A stretch of DNA of 64,000 bases from Blautia hominis (GCA_002270465.1 NQOF01000001.1:1180501-1244500), one strand, 5' to 3'; counted from the first letter of the stretch, positions 53,336 through 63,531 are shown. The notes: generated from the letters alone by a model not told the origin. Numbers and translations are program-made.

Positions 53336-54886
53336 CTAATATTTTTTCATTTCCCGCAGGGACGCCGGGGAAACTCCATAGCACTGTTTAAACTTCCTGT
53401 AAAAATAGCTGGTATCCGTATATCCCACTTCCTGGGCAATGTCATTTATCCTGCGGTTAGTATTCAGGATCAGATCCTTGGCAATCCCGTTCTTAATGTT
53501 ACTCAGATATTGGGTAAAGGAGCACCCCACCTCTTTCTGAAAAATCTGGCCCAGATAGGACGCGTTCATATGATACTTGTATGCCAGGGTTTTAAGGCTC
53601 AGTTCCTCTTTATAGTTTTCCTGCACCTCTGTCATGATCTGTTTTACCACCGGCGTATACGCGGAATTCTCTGTATGCAGATATGTGATGATCTCCGAGA
53701 TCTCTGAGATAAACATAGCCTTCAGCCCAAAGATATCCTCCGCCCCATAGATGCCCTCCACCATATCAGACAGATCCTGCATATTCTTCTCTTCCAGCTT
53801 ATATTCCCCTTTGATGTCCCATAAAAGCATGGCAATCTTAAGGGCAGTCTGGTACAGATTATTCACATCTGCGTCTTTCCTGATATTATTGATGAACAGA
53901 TCCTCAATATAATTGATGGCCCCGTCCCGGTCCTTCTGCAGGATCATTTTGCGGAGCTGTGTCTCGTCAATGGCAACATCTTTTGAGCCACGGTTTTTAA
54001 TATGGTTCTCATCCACACAGCTCCCGTACCCGTCCAGCATCCTGTACTTCTGCATCCGCATGGCTTCCCGGTAGACCTCCGGGAGCGTCTCATAATCCGT
54101 AAAAGAAGGGCCGATGCCTATAAATGTAAATATCCCCAATTCGCTTTCCAGCCGGTTCTGCAGATAGGAAAAGCGGCTGTGGATCTCACTTCTGATCTTC
54201 CTGGCCGTCTCCCCCTCCCCGCCATTCCAGGTATAATCTGTGGAGAAACATTCGATCAGAAGCAGGGTGTCTGCCTTCAGATGGATCACTCTGCACGCTT
54301 CTTCCTGCAGGATGGACAGCAGCTCTGACATATCCCCTTTCCGCATACTTCTGCTGTCAATCTTCATAACCGCTGCGGACAGAAGTTCTGCTTTTTTCAC
54401 CTTTGGCAGCAGAGAGAGAAATGTCTTCCGCTCCTCCTCCCCGCTTCCTCCTTCCAGGAACTTCTGCCATCCAATGCGGTCCTCCATCTTCCTGGCATTG
54501 TCCTGGTCCATCTCCTGAAGTTTTAAGAGTGCCTTTTTTGCCACTGCCTCAAGCTGCTCCTCGTCTATAGGCTTTAATATGTAATCCTCCACATCAAGCT
54601 GGATCGCTTTTCTGGCATATTCAAATTCATCATATCCTGTGAGGATCACAAACCGCACCCTCTCATTCCTGCTCCTGATCTCTTTTAAGAGGTTCAGACC
54701 GTTCATCACAGGCATCTCCACGTCCGTCACCACCAGGTCCACAGGTTCCTTTTCCCAGAGGGACAGCGCTTCCTTTCCGTTGTGCGCCATATGTACCACA
54801 TCAAGACCCAGCGCCTCCCAGTCTATAATGTTCCTTATTCCCTGGAGGATCAGTTCCTCATCCTCCACCAGCATTACTTTTTTCAT
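53336..54886 (-). CDS. Response regulator, AraC family (YesN type), third pair
   Basis: 516 residues. Receiver with acidic pocket Glu8/Asp9, phospho-acceptor Asp55 in VVTDVEMPVMNG, and the LKP lysine near 105. The C-terminal AraC HTH pair has MNASYLGQIFQKEVG and VGYTDTSYFYRKFKQCYG. It overlaps the kinase gene by 29 bases. No transporter of the ABC type is adjacent; the nearest downstream-regulated candidates are the methyltransferase and carrier genes upstream of the kinase. Confidence 0.92.
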   Translation of the reverse strand: MKKVMLVEDEELILQGIRNIIDWEALGLDVVHMAHNGKEALSLWEKEPVDLVVTDVEMPVMNGLNLLKEIRSRNERVRFVILTGYDEFEYARKAIQLDVEDYILKPIDEEQLEAVAKKALLKLQEMDQDNARKMEDRIGWQKFLEGGSGEEERKTFLSLLPKVKKAELLSAAVMKIDSRSMRKGDMSELLSILQEEACRVIHLKADTLLLIECFSTDYTWNGGEGETARKIRSEIHSRFSYLQNRLESELGIFTFIGIGPSFTDYETLPEVYREAMRMQKYRMLDGYGSCVDENHIKNRGSKDVAIDETQLRKMILQKDRDGAINYIEDLFINNIRKDADVNNLYQTALKIAMLLWDIKGEYKLEEKNMQDLSDMVEGIYGAEDIFGLKAMFISEISEIITYLHTENSAYTPVVKQIMTEVQENYKEELSLKTLAYKYHMNASYLGQIFQKEVGCSFTQYLSNIKNGIAKDLILNTNRRINDIAQEVGYTDTSYFYRKFKQCYGVSPASLREMKKY

Positions 54887-56591
54887 CTGTTTCCCTCTCC
54901 TTGACTTTCACCAACAATATCACATGCATTCCCCGCGGCCTGTTTGCCTTTAAAAACACACCGCATGTATCTCCATAGGCAGCCTTCAGTCTGCGGTTGA
55001 CATTGGTCATACCAATGGATTTGCGGGTATCCATCTCATTATTTTTAAGCTCCCGGTTCTTATTTTCCATATCTTCCCCGGGCATGCCCCTGCCATTATC
55101 CTCCACGTGGATATATAGATCCTCCCCTATGCGCCTGGCATAGATCCTGATCTCATTGTCACTCTCCTCCATACGGATCCCATGGATAAAATAATTCTCA
55201 ATAATGGGCTGCAGTATAAATTTAATGACCGGAATTTTGGAGAGTTCCGGACTGCACTCCACACTGGAACGGAACTTTCCCTGGTAGCGGTATTCAAACA
55301 ATTCCAGATATTTCTTACAATAATGCATTTCCTGCATCAGGGTGATCACATCCGCCTCCTTTAACTGGCTGCGGAATGTGACGGCAAGACTATACAGCAT
55401 TTTTCCCACTTCCCTGTCCCCGTTGCAGATAGCCTTCATGCGGATGGCCTCCAGGGTATTGTACAGAAAATGAGGGTTGATCTGACTCTGAAGTGCCTGC
55501 ATCTCCGCATTTTGCTGCTCTATCTCTGCCAGGTAGCTTTTTTGGATATAAGACTCCAGCTCCTGGCACATAAGGTTAAAATGGCGGGAGATCATATCCA
55601 GCTCGTCCCCGTTTTCGTTCTCAGGGAGCTGTACTTTTAAATTTCCCGTCTGCACCTGGTCCATGCCCTGTATGATACCGTCCAGCCTTTTTGTTAGGCG
55701 CTTCAGATAACTGCTGATCAAAATTTCTCCTGCTATGACCAGAACAGCACCGATGGCCAGTATAGCCAATATATGCACAACCGGGATGGAAGCGGCTGTA
55801 TGCTTATCAAGTCTGGTGGCTACTATATAATCTTCCACGCTTTGGATCTGTATGTAGGATCTAAGCTTCCTGCCTGCGTCCTCCTGCTGGAGATCTTTCA
55901 GAAGCAGGGAATCTTTCTCCGGATATACCTGGTTTCCGTTATTATAATACAGGTACAATTCTGCCATGGGATACTTTTCCTGAATGGCTGTGATAGTACC
56001 CGTGTCAAATGTGAAGACAATACAGCCCTCTATCCTCATACTGAGAGGATCCCGGATCTCCTTCTGGAAAGAATAGGAGCCGGGGGATGCCAGCCCCCCA
56101 TCCAGGATCTCCTTCCTCCGCTCTCTGCCGTTGTGATCCACACGAATGTCATTTTCCGAATAGAATACCGTTGTTTTATTATTGGTGTAACTGATAAGTT
56201 CTATTTTTTTGATATCCGGATATGCGGAATAGGCATTTTCCACATAGCTGTAAATGTCCTTGTTGTCCACTGTATTGGAGGAGGCATAAGTGTCCAGATG
56301 GCGTTTAAGATACTCCTCTGTTTCATACCGGAAATAATTGAGCATGTCCTGCAGTTCAGAATTATTTTGGTAGATGGCTCGGTGCAGATAGTCCGCATCT
56401 GAGCTTGCGCGGTTCACCTCCAGCACCGCCTCCCCGCACAGTTTCCCTGCATAATCCTGGTTTGTCTCCAGCATACGGGTTCTGCTGGATGAAATAAAAT
56501 ATAAAATGAGCACTCCCACGATCAGGATCAGAACTGCTGAGTAGCTCAGGAATAATTTGTGAAATAGATGTCTCGGGTTTTTGTTTTCCAT
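54858..56591 (-). CDS. Sensor histidine kinase (YesM type), third pair
   Basis: A 577-residue membrane kinase: TM1 near 14-34, extracellular sensor to ~270, TM2 near 275-297, HAMP to ~350. His374 lies in QINPHFLYNTLEA, and the ATPase motifs are IIENYFIHG, VEDNGRGMPG and GMTNVNRRLK. The ATG at 56591 follows AGGAGG; the frame opens 37 codons earlier but overlaps a poor region. It lies 119 bases after the methyltransferase gene on the same strand, so a separate promoter or read-through are both possible. Confidence 0.92.
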   Translation of the reverse strand: MENKNPRHLFHKLFLSYSAVLILIVGVLILYFISSSRTRMLETNQDYAGKLCGEAVLEVNRASSDADYLHRAIYQNNSELQDMLNYFRYETEEYLKRHLDTYASSNTVDNKDIYSYVENAYSAYPDIKKIELISYTNNKTTVFYSENDIRVDHNGRERRKEILDGGLASPGSYSFQKEIRDPLSMRIEGCIVFTFDTGTITAIQEKYPMAELYLYYNNGNQVYPEKDSLLLKDLQQEDAGRKLRSYIQIQSVEDYIVATRLDKHTAASIPVVHILAILAIGAVLVIAGEILISSYLKRLTKRLDGIIQGMDQVQTGNLKVQLPENENGDELDMISRHFNLMCQELESYIQKSYLAEIEQQNAEMQALQSQINPHFLYNTLEAIRMKAICNGDREVGKMLYSLAVTFRSQLKEADVITLMQEMHYCKKYLELFEYRYQGKFRSSVECSPELSKIPVIKFILQPIIENYFIHGIRMEESDNEIRIYARRIGEDLYIHVEDNGRGMPGEDMENKNRELKNNEMDTRKSIGMTNVNRRLKAAYGDTCGVFLKANRPRGMHVILLVKVKERETDEKSNAGGG

Positions 56592-56710
56592 ATGTTTCCT
56601 CCTGCACATAAGTATAACATAACCATGTATGCCTGGGAAAGAAAAGAATCCGAGGAAAAGAAAAAGAGAGCTCCAAAGAACTCTCTTGGTCTCCCTATTC
56701 ACTTAAACTT

Positions 56711-57700
56711 TCAGAGTGCGTCCGGTCGGGGACGGGAATAAAATCTGCCGCTGTAGCTCTTGATCTCATCCATAACAACAGCATTACGCCCCGGCGTTTT
56801 TAATGCAAATAATGCAATATAGCTGCCCCCCGGCGCCATCTCATCCAGAGTTTTCCTGACTGACCGGCGGATGTCCTCCTCGGAAATACACAGCCCATCC
56901 ATATATTGGGTATCGAATCCGCCAATGTAGCACATTTTATGTCCATTTTTCTTCTTGCATTCAGCCGGATGATTTGATACATGCATGGTATTGGACGCTG
57001 TGCATCCCATATCCGCTATTTCATCCAGAATAGGGGCAAAGTATCCGCAGCAGTGATGCTCATATAGCACTCCCATAGAAGTAACCATATCTATAATACG
57101 CTGCAGATGGGGTTTCAGCAACGCTCTCCAGGTGTCCGGGGACATAAACATACCTTTTCCATGCCCATAATCATCGTGCATGCATAAAATATCAGGCTTA
57201 TAATATTTTATTATATATTCATACATTCGTATTTTATGGTCTGCCACAGCCCCAAAAAAATCATAACAGGCTTCCGGTTCTTCTATCAGTGCACAAAGTG
57301 CTTCCTGAAATTCCATAACACTGAACATTCTCTCCCAGGGACCAAATACATCATTAATCCTTGTCAACTTATGTATACGGTCCCAATCTTTTGTATCAAC
57401 AGCTGCATGTCCTTCCCAATCCAGTTTAGACAGATCCGGAAATTTCATATATTCTTTCCAACGTGTAATATCCGGCACCAGATGAATACCCGGTGTTGGA
57501 TTTGCAGCCTTGATCTTAGGCTCATAAGTCCAGCTCTGCCCAAACCAGTCTTTTGCCACACCGGGAATATTGGTATATTCACATACAAAATCCATCCCCA
57601 AAGGCGTATATGTCTGAACATCTGTAATCATAGGCAGAAATTCCGGCTCTTTATGCTGCAGGGCAAGCAGTGTATTTTCTTTGTAGGATAAAACCGCCAT
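56711..57700 (-). CDS. Uroporphyrinogen decarboxylase/MtaA-like methyltransferase
   Basis: A 329-residue barrel protein of the UroD superfamily. It keeps the His-x-Cys zinc motif of the cobalamin:CoM-type methyltransferases (His216-Cys217-Cys218-Gly219), which true UroD lacks. It also has MHDDYGHGKGMFMSPDTWR and YIGGFDTQYMDG. No other haem gene is nearby, so haem synthesis is unlikely. It lies 22 bases after a paralogue. The family moves methyl groups between corrinoid proteins and acceptors; no corrinoid protein is encoded next to it. Confidence 0.8.
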   Translation of the reverse strand: MAVLSYKENTLLALQHKEPEFLPMITDVQTYTPLGMDFVCEYTNIPGVAKDWFGQSWTYEPKIKAANPTPGIHLVPDITRWKEYMKFPDLSKLDWEGHAAVDTKDWDRIHKLTRINDVFGPWERMFSVMEFQEALCALIEEPEACYDFFGAVADHKIRMYEYIIKYYKPDILCMHDDYGHGKGMFMSPDTWRALLKPHLQRIIDMVTSMGVLYEHHCCGYFAPILDEIADMGCTASNTMHVSNHPAECKKKNGHKMCYIGGFDTQYMDGLCISEEDIRRSVRKTLDEMAPGGSYIALFALKTPGRNAVVMDEIKSYSGRFYSRPRPDAL

Positions 57701-57722
57701 TTACCGTCCCTTCTTTCCCGGC

Positions 57723-58778
57723 TCACTGTCCGCTGTAAAAAATACGGCTGTACCGGTACATCTCATCATCCAGATTGGTATTACCTTTGACTGGCCTCAT
57801 GTCACGGATCCTGTATGCACATCGGCCTTTACTCCCTCTGGTCTTTATCATATCTTTGATGATCTGCACAGCCTCATCATCTGTAATATTGCCGCTTATA
57901 TTAAAATTCCCAAGCTGTATCAGCCTATCCCCATACAGTTCCATGATCTCATCTTTATCCGTAGCCCCTTCCTGCCCTTCCCAGGCATCGAAACCTGCTT
58001 CAATAAAGTTCGGTATATGCATACGCACATTTCCACAGGAGTGCAGAGCAATATACATGCCCTCCTGATGTACTGCCTGTGTCAGCTTTCGATACTGGGG
58101 AATAAATAATTCCTGGTAGATTTCTCCGGAAAAAAACGGAGCGCGCTGTGCTCCCATATCATCATGGAACAAGATCATATCTGCATGATAATATTTCTTT
58201 GCTATTTTTATCAGTTGGATATACCAGTCAATCAATTTGTCATAAAACGCTGTTAATGCTTCCGGTTCCTCCAACAGATAGCAAAAGGCGTCCTCAAAAC
58301 TGGTCAGGTCTGCAGTCCTCTCAAAAATGCCATTGTAAATCACAAAGTAAGTAAATCTGTCATTTGGCAGCATACTGTATAGTTCATCCGCATCCTTTTT
58401 CCAGTCTAACTGCTCTAAATCAGGAAACACCAGCTCTTTCTCCCAATTTGCCATGTCCGATAACCTACGGGTACCGGGTTTGACCATGGCTGCTTTTGTA
58501 AGCGGCTCATACTGCCACTCCACCCCGAACCAGTCCATTCCACCGAAGGCTCTTGCGGACGCATCCGGCATCATATCCGGGCATATGAGGTTCATATCCC
58601 GGTTCATATTGGGCAGCCACAGAGGTTTCTCTCCCCGGAACACCCGAAGTACATTTTCTCTTGGTGTAACAGGAGTGGAAAGCTTGGGCTGCTCCACACT
58701 TGCAGATCCATAACTGCCCGGAATTTTATAAGACCCTATACGCTTCATCTCTGTTTCTGAAAATCTCACAGTGCTCAT
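57723..58778 (-). CDS. Uroporphyrinogen decarboxylase/MtaA-like methyltransferase, paralogue
   Basis: 351 residues, same superfamily as the next gene but clearly divergent. The zinc motif is His246-Ser247-Cys248-Gly249-Asn250, exactly the HxCGN form of MtaA/MtbA proteins. FHDDMGAQRAPFFSGEIYQ forms the preceding strand. An N-terminal extension of about 35 residues is present. The first gene of the pair, it lies just downstream of a DcuC-type carrier and a hairpin element. It may serve demethylation of an imported compound; inference from context. Confidence 0.8.
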   Translation of the reverse strand: MSTVRFSETEMKRIGSYKIPGSYGSASVEQPKLSTPVTPRENVLRVFRGEKPLWLPNMNRDMNLICPDMMPDASARAFGGMDWFGVEWQYEPLTKAAMVKPGTRRLSDMANWEKELVFPDLEQLDWKKDADELYSMLPNDRFTYFVIYNGIFERTADLTSFEDAFCYLLEEPEALTAFYDKLIDWYIQLIKIAKKYYHADMILFHDDMGAQRAPFFSGEIYQELFIPQYRKLTQAVHQEGMYIALHSCGNVRMHIPNFIEAGFDAWEGQEGATDKDEIMELYGDRLIQLGNFNISGNITDDEAVQIIKDMIKTRGSKGRCAYRIRDMRPVKGNTNLDDEMYRYSRIFYSGQ

Positions 58779-58805
58779 ACGCTCTCTCCTTATTTATCTA
58801 TTATC

Positions 58806-58876
58806 GTAACTGTTCAGTACCCCTTTGGCGATAGGGTGTCAGCGCAGTGAATGCGCAGACCCTACGGAATAGTTAC
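58806..58876. repeat. Dispersed hairpin element, copy B
   Basis: Ends GTAACTGTTC and GAATAGTTAC pair with one mismatch. The interior TAGGGTGTC-A-GCGCA / TGCGC-A-GACCCTA forms a second nested stem. It shares CAGCGCAGTGAATGCGCAGA and both ends with the element at 40253-40386. It sits just past the stop of the DcuC-like gene, before the first methyltransferase gene, so it could act as an attenuator or decay barrier. Confidence 0.7.
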
Positions 58877-58883
58877 CTATTAT

Positions 58884-60251
58884 CTACACATAAAACAACA
58901 GCACAATAGCAATGGCCGCGATCCCTCCGCTGATCACAGGTATTAAATTTCTCTTTACGCAGGTCAGAATATTTACATTCGTAGCGGATGCTATATAAAG
59001 AGAAGCGCCCGCCACCGGTGTAACCGCAGACCCAAGGGCGCACCCGATCAAGCCCAGATGCAGCAGAGGAAGAGGCTCAAGTCCTGTGGAAGTTATGATC
59101 GTAGTCATTACCGGTATGATCAGGCTGACATTCCCGTTAAACACTCCGGTTACCCCAACTACGAAAATTCCCAGGAGGGTGGTGATAGAAATGGCAATGG
59201 CAGTCCCCCCGCCGATACCGGAAAGCCCATCTACGATCAATTTCATTCCCCCTATCCCACTCAGGGCAGATGCAAAGAGTGTACCGAAAACAAGCAGGAT
59301 ACCAGGCCCTTTAAAGTAATCTCCCATCCCGTTGAATACCACAGAAACATCATTAAAGCACTCACGGAATTTCCTTCTGCATATACTGTGCACTACCACA
59401 GCAAGAAGCAGACTGAAATAGCAGGCCGCCACAACACTGATAACTATACTCCCCACGATCAGCTCACTGAAGATCAATATGGTCACCAGGGGTACCAAAG
59501 GCAGCAACGCGTAAAAATACGGAACACCGATATCCTGTACAGACTGGGATTCCAGAACTTCTTCGGAAGCCTCCGCATGCTCTCTTTTATCAAAAAACTT
59601 GGAAACCGGTATGAATACTGCCATTACAACCAAAAGTACAACCAGCATTACGGGAATCTGGCTTGAAACAAACCACTCCGACACAGACACGTCCTCGATA
59701 CCTGCCAGCGACAGGGCTGTATACAGGCTGGCATCCGAAGGTCCCCAGACCGTCACATAAGAAAGCAAGACTGCTGATGCACTGGTTGTCTTAGAACATC
59801 CCACCTTGAGGAGTACCGGATACAAAGTGGCGATCATCAGGGCCGCAACACTAATACCACTTGGAATCACAATCTTTATCAGGTTGCCCACTAAGATCAT
59901 CATGGCTGCCAGCAGATACGGTGCCTTGATCTTTTTCAGCGGTGCAGCAATCATTGTGGCAAACATATCCGACGCTTTAATATGTTTCATATAGACAATG
60001 TATCCGTATATAGACATGATGATCAGCACATTGCCCCCCATTGTTCCCTGCGCACTTGTATTGAGTTTTTCAAATATATCGAAAAACGCACTGCCGCAGG
60101 TGGCTTCCCCCATAATATCCGCCCCAGCCAGCGTAAGTCCCGCATAGGCAGCCAGAGACAAAGCCAGTAGTGTTACAACTGTATTATACTTTTTGACAAT
60201 ACTGAAAATGAGCAGTGACAAAAGAACTGCAGTTGCCAGAATTTTGATCAT
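58884..60251 (-). CDS. C4-dicarboxylate carrier, DcuC family
   Basis: A 455-residue inner-membrane protein with about 12 hydrophobic segments, the length of DcuC. Matching regions are YGYIVYMKHIKASDMF, KIKAPYLLAAMMILVGNL, AALMIATLYPVLLKVG, PYFYALLPLVPLVTILIF, FNGMGDYFK and PVAGASLYIASATNV. Characterised members export or exchange succinate and related acids in anaerobes; the substrate here is not proven. It is transcribed away from the PucR regulator across a 228-base gap, with the methyltransferase genes downstream. Confidence 0.82.
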   Translation of the reverse strand: MIKILATAVLLSLLIFSIVKKYNTVVTLLALSLAAYAGLTLAGADIMGEATCGSAFFDIFEKLNTSAQGTMGGNVLIIMSIYGYIVYMKHIKASDMFATMIAAPLKKIKAPYLLAAMMILVGNLIKIVIPSGISVAALMIATLYPVLLKVGCSKTTSASAVLLSYVTVWGPSDASLYTALSLAGIEDVSVSEWFVSSQIPVMLVVLLVVMAVFIPVSKFFDKREHAEASEEVLESQSVQDIGVPYFYALLPLVPLVTILIFSELIVGSIVISVVAACYFSLLLAVVVHSICRRKFRECFNDVSVVFNGMGDYFKGPGILLVFGTLFASALSGIGGMKLIVDGLSGIGGGTAIAISITTLLGIFVVGVTGVFNGNVSLIIPVMTTIITSTGLEPLPLLHLGLIGCALGSAVTPVAGASLYIASATNVNILTCVKRNLIPVISGGIAAIAIVLLFYV

Positions 60252-60479
60252 TTTTCGTTTCCTCCTTTACTTTTATATGTTTATTCTAAAGGGAAAACAA
60301 TATTTTTACTATTCTCCCGAAGGTTTAAAAAAGGCTGTTTCTTTTTATGCATGCAGACTATAAACAGATTTCCGCTCTCCAATCTCAAAGTATGCCGTCT
60401 AAAGTATAGATTATTTGTTGTTGCTGTGCTATAATAAAGCAACTAAAAACTCAGGCAATTGCACAGGAGCTGATTTCAG

Positions 60480-62075
60480 ATGGTAAACACAACCCTTTTT
60501 CTCAATATGCAAATTCTCTCGGATTATCTGGACGACCAATTTTCCGACTATATCTTTTACCGAAGCAATGACCCCATGGTCCTGGAGGACGTGCGTCTCT
60601 ATTATGGGCAAACTACGGTTTCCCAGCAGATGGTCTACGTTACATCACCTGCGTATCTTGACGACCTGATGAAAAAGAACTGCAATATCATACTGGTAGG
60701 ACAGGCAGTCATATGCCCGGATCCTATCCATTATAAAAAATCTATCATTCACATTCCCAGAAAAGAAAATCCCTGTTTGATCCTGGAACTGATACAGGAT
60801 ATCTTTTTGAAATTCCGGAAATGGTCTGCTCATTTGGAGCAAATATTGGCCGGTCACGGCAGCATGTATGACCTTTGTTCTGCTTCCATTGAAATCTTTG
60901 AAAACCCTGTCTATATTCTGGATCACAATAACAACGCCATTGTGCGCACCGCATTTGTGGTGGGAATGATGGAGATGAAGATGGACCCTGCTACCGGAAA
61001 TCTCTTTCTTCCTGTTGAGAGAAGAAATCTTTTGTATCACTCAAAAGAATTTCTTGAAACCTATCAGACACAGACTGCTCAATACTGGACTCCCCCCTGG
61101 AACAAGCACAGAGACATCTACATTAATATATTTGATGAAAATAAGCGTTATCAGGGACGGATCCTGATCAATGAACTGCAGTCCTCCTTTAAAGCCAGCC
61201 ACCTGAAACTCCTGGAATATTTCTCCTGCTTTATCAAGGAGGCTTTCTTATCATGCCGTTCTATAGAAAAACCCAAAGACAGCCCTTTACAAAAGCTCCT
61301 CTACCGGTATTTATTTGATGAGGATATAAGCGAAGAGCATCTGCTGGAGCAGCTTGACCGGATCGGATGGCATCAGGAAGATGGTTATCTGACAGCCAAA
61401 GCATCCCTGCCCCATCTGGATTCCAGTTATGCTTACAGTGCCTGTCTGGATATCACAGAAAATATCAACGACTGCGTAGCCTTTTTCCGCGAAACAGAGC
61501 TGTACGCTGTATGTCATGTGCCGAGATCCGTCCATGATCCGGCGCCTTGCTACTCCCTTCTCCATGAAATAGGATTGAAGGGCAGCATTCATTTTGGAGC
61601 AAGCAATCTATTTTATAATATATTAAAACTCCCCAATTACAGCAAACAGGCACAGGCCGGCCTCGAATACGGTCTGTGGCTGCATCCGGACCAGTATTGT
61701 CATCCTTTTTCCGGGATTGCCTTGTCTTATATGTTAAAAAACTCGGTTGGTGATCTAAACTCCAATATGGTATGTGCATCCAGTATCCGTTTACTGGAAA
61801 AGATCGACCTGGAAAAGGGCAGTGATTATTTTAAAACTTTGAAAGAATATATTCGTTCCAATTGTCAGCCTGTACTGGCCGCCAAGGCCTTATTTCTACA
61901 CAGAGGCACCCTTACCTACCGGTTAAACAAAATACAGGAACTGACAAGTCTGGATCTGGATGACAGAGATACTATCTTATACCTGGATCTCTCCTTCCGT
62001 ATACGGGATTTATTCCGGCAGGAGGCTTCAGACTGGTCCCCCCGTACTACAGCGGCCAGAAAACCGGAATCATAA
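60480..62075 (+). CDS. PucR-type transcriptional regulator
   Basis: 531 residues. The N-terminal and middle parts (~1-430) are the sensing region without a named domain that I can prove; NPVYILDHNNNAIVRT near 140 looks PAS-like. The C-terminal ~60 residues carry the PucR/CdaR HTH: CQPVLAAKALFLHRGTLTYR, NKIQELTSLDL. AGGAG precedes the ATG, and a TATAAT-like -10 lies near 60431. Divergent from the DcuC-like gene and convergent with the SLC13-like gene; one or both carriers are probably its targets. Confidence 0.85.
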   Translation: MVNTTLFLNMQILSDYLDDQFSDYIFYRSNDPMVLEDVRLYYGQTTVSQQMVYVTSPAYLDDLMKKNCNIILVGQAVICPDPIHYKKSIIHIPRKENPCLILELIQDIFLKFRKWSAHLEQILAGHGSMYDLCSASIEIFENPVYILDHNNNAIVRTAFVVGMMEMKMDPATGNLFLPVERRNLLYHSKEFLETYQTQTAQYWTPPWNKHRDIYINIFDENKRYQGRILINELQSSFKASHLKLLEYFSCFIKEAFLSCRSIEKPKDSPLQKLLYRYLFDEDISEEHLLEQLDRIGWHQEDGYLTAKASLPHLDSSYAYSACLDITENINDCVAFFRETELYAVCHVPRSVHDPAPCYSLLHEIGLKGSIHFGASNLFYNILKLPNYSKQAQAGLEYGLWLHPDQYCHPFSGIALSYMLKNSVGDLNSNMVCASSIRLLEKIDLEKGSDYFKTLKEYIRSNCQPVLAAKALFLHRGTLTYRLNKIQELTSLDLDDRDTILYLDLSFRIRDLFRQEASDWSPRTTAARKPES

Positions 62076-63318
62076 CAACACATGCGGCAAAGCACACAGC
62101 CACCAGCGGAAGCCCCTGTCTCAGCCAGTCTCCCATGTATATTCCGCCTTCCTCCGCAAGCATTGGATAGGACGGCGCCGCAATGGGCAGGGCAAATCCA
62201 CAGCTGGATGCGATCATAGCTGTCAGCATAACGGGTTTCAGATTCACATCAAGACTGGAGGCAATCACTAAAACAAACGGCAGCACCACGCCAAAAGTAC
62301 CTGTATTATTTAAAAACTGGGTAATCAATGCCACCAGCAGAAAGACCACAGCTATCAGTATTCTGTCAGGAATATCATCCCAGAATAGTCCCGCCGCCTT
62401 CTCTGACAGCAGAGAATCCAATTGGACCTTCTCAATCCCTATTCCTAACGCTTTCATCCCCATAATGAACATTAATATATCCCACCGGACAGCATTTACG
62501 ATCTCATTTACCGATAGGATCCCTGCTCCGCCTAAAAACAGGATGACTGCACAGCCGGCTGCGTAGGCGGAGATCAGCGCCTTCTGATCAGGCGCTACCA
62601 CAAGAATAAAAAACAGAAACGTCAGGGCAACGAGTATCTGGTTTTTTCTGCTTACTGCGCTTTTCACAACCGGCTGCACATCCATACATCCGGCTCTGTC
62701 GGGCAGATACCTGCTCCCTACAAAACAATAATATAAAATCATTAGGATACCCGCAGGCACGGTCACAAGGGAAATTTCAAAAATCCCCATGATATCTCCC
62801 GGCACTGTATTTTCGTAAGCAGCCTTCCCTATCATATTTAAGGGGGTGCCCATAATGGTCATCATGCCTCCGATCGTTGCCGCATAGGCGATCGCCATCA
62901 TAGACTTTGTCTTGCTGACCTTCAGACTGCTTCCCAGCGTCAGTACCAGGGACATCATGGTAACCTGCACGGCCAGACTGGACAGTATACTGGATAACGC
63001 TGCGGTGCACAGACTAAGGACCAGGAGTATGACACCATCGCTGGTTACTTTTTTCAGTCTTTTCTGCATCCACTTCCCCAAAATATCCGATAGTCCCACC
63101 CTGAAAAATGCTTCACTGAGTACAAAGGCTCCCACAAAAATAAACATGGATTTGTCGGCAAGTCCTGAAAAAGCCTCAGCAGGGGTAATAATGCCTGAAA
63201 CGGAAAGCACACAGGGAAGCAGCAAGCCAATCCACCCCAGGCTTGCTTTTCTTGTAAGCAGAAGTGCGATCAACACCACTATCATCCCCACAATAAATAT
63301 CTGTTCCGCATTTCCCAT
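62047..63318 (-). CDS. SLC13-type anion permease (DASS/ArsB superfamily)
   Basis: A 423-residue inner-membrane carrier with 10-12 hydrophobic segments. Typical repeat signatures are the loop AYAATIGGMMTIMGTPLNMIG and the second-half ALITQFLNNTGTFGVVLPFV with MIASSCGFALPIAAPSYPM. This fits Na-coupled carriers of di/tricarboxylates or sulfate-like anions. The 3' ends of this gene and the pucR-like gene overlap by 29 bases on opposite strands. A TATAAT-like -10 lies at 63410-63415 upstream. Together with the DcuC-like carrier it suggests organic-acid traffic. Confidence 0.85.
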   Translation of the reverse strand: MGNAEQIFIVGMIVVLIALLLTRKASLGWIGLLLPCVLSVSGIITPAEAFSGLADKSMFIFVGAFVLSEAFFRVGLSDILGKWMQKRLKKVTSDGVILLVLSLCTAALSSILSSLAVQVTMMSLVLTLGSSLKVSKTKSMMAIAYAATIGGMMTIMGTPLNMIGKAAYENTVPGDIMGIFEISLVTVPAGILMILYYCFVGSRYLPDRAGCMDVQPVVKSAVSRKNQILVALTFLFFILVVAPDQKALISAYAAGCAVILFLGGAGILSVNEIVNAVRWDILMFIMGMKALGIGIEKVQLDSLLSEKAAGLFWDDIPDRILIAVVFLLVALITQFLNNTGTFGVVLPFVLVIASSLDVNLKPVMLTAMIASSCGFALPIAAPSYPMLAEEGGIYMGDWLRQGLPLVAVCFAACVVMIPVFWPL

Positions 63319-63531
63319 TTTTCACCCCGCCTTTCCCTTCCCCTTTACTGTCAGCACATACTAAGATCCTGCACGGATGAGCTTTACTTCCTGATCTGAT
63401 CTTGATGTAATTATAGCATTTCTGATAGTCTGCGTATATTCGGCAGGTATTATAAAAAAAGCAGCCTGATTTTACACATCAAGCTGAAAAGGATAAGGGG
63501 GCCTGTGCCAATGACTAGCCCATATATCCAA

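Noticed and set aside
56711-58778. Haem biosynthesis uroporphyrinogen decarboxylase genes
   Set aside because: Both proteins carry the His-x-Cys motif of methyltransferases, and no haem or corrin gene is nearby.
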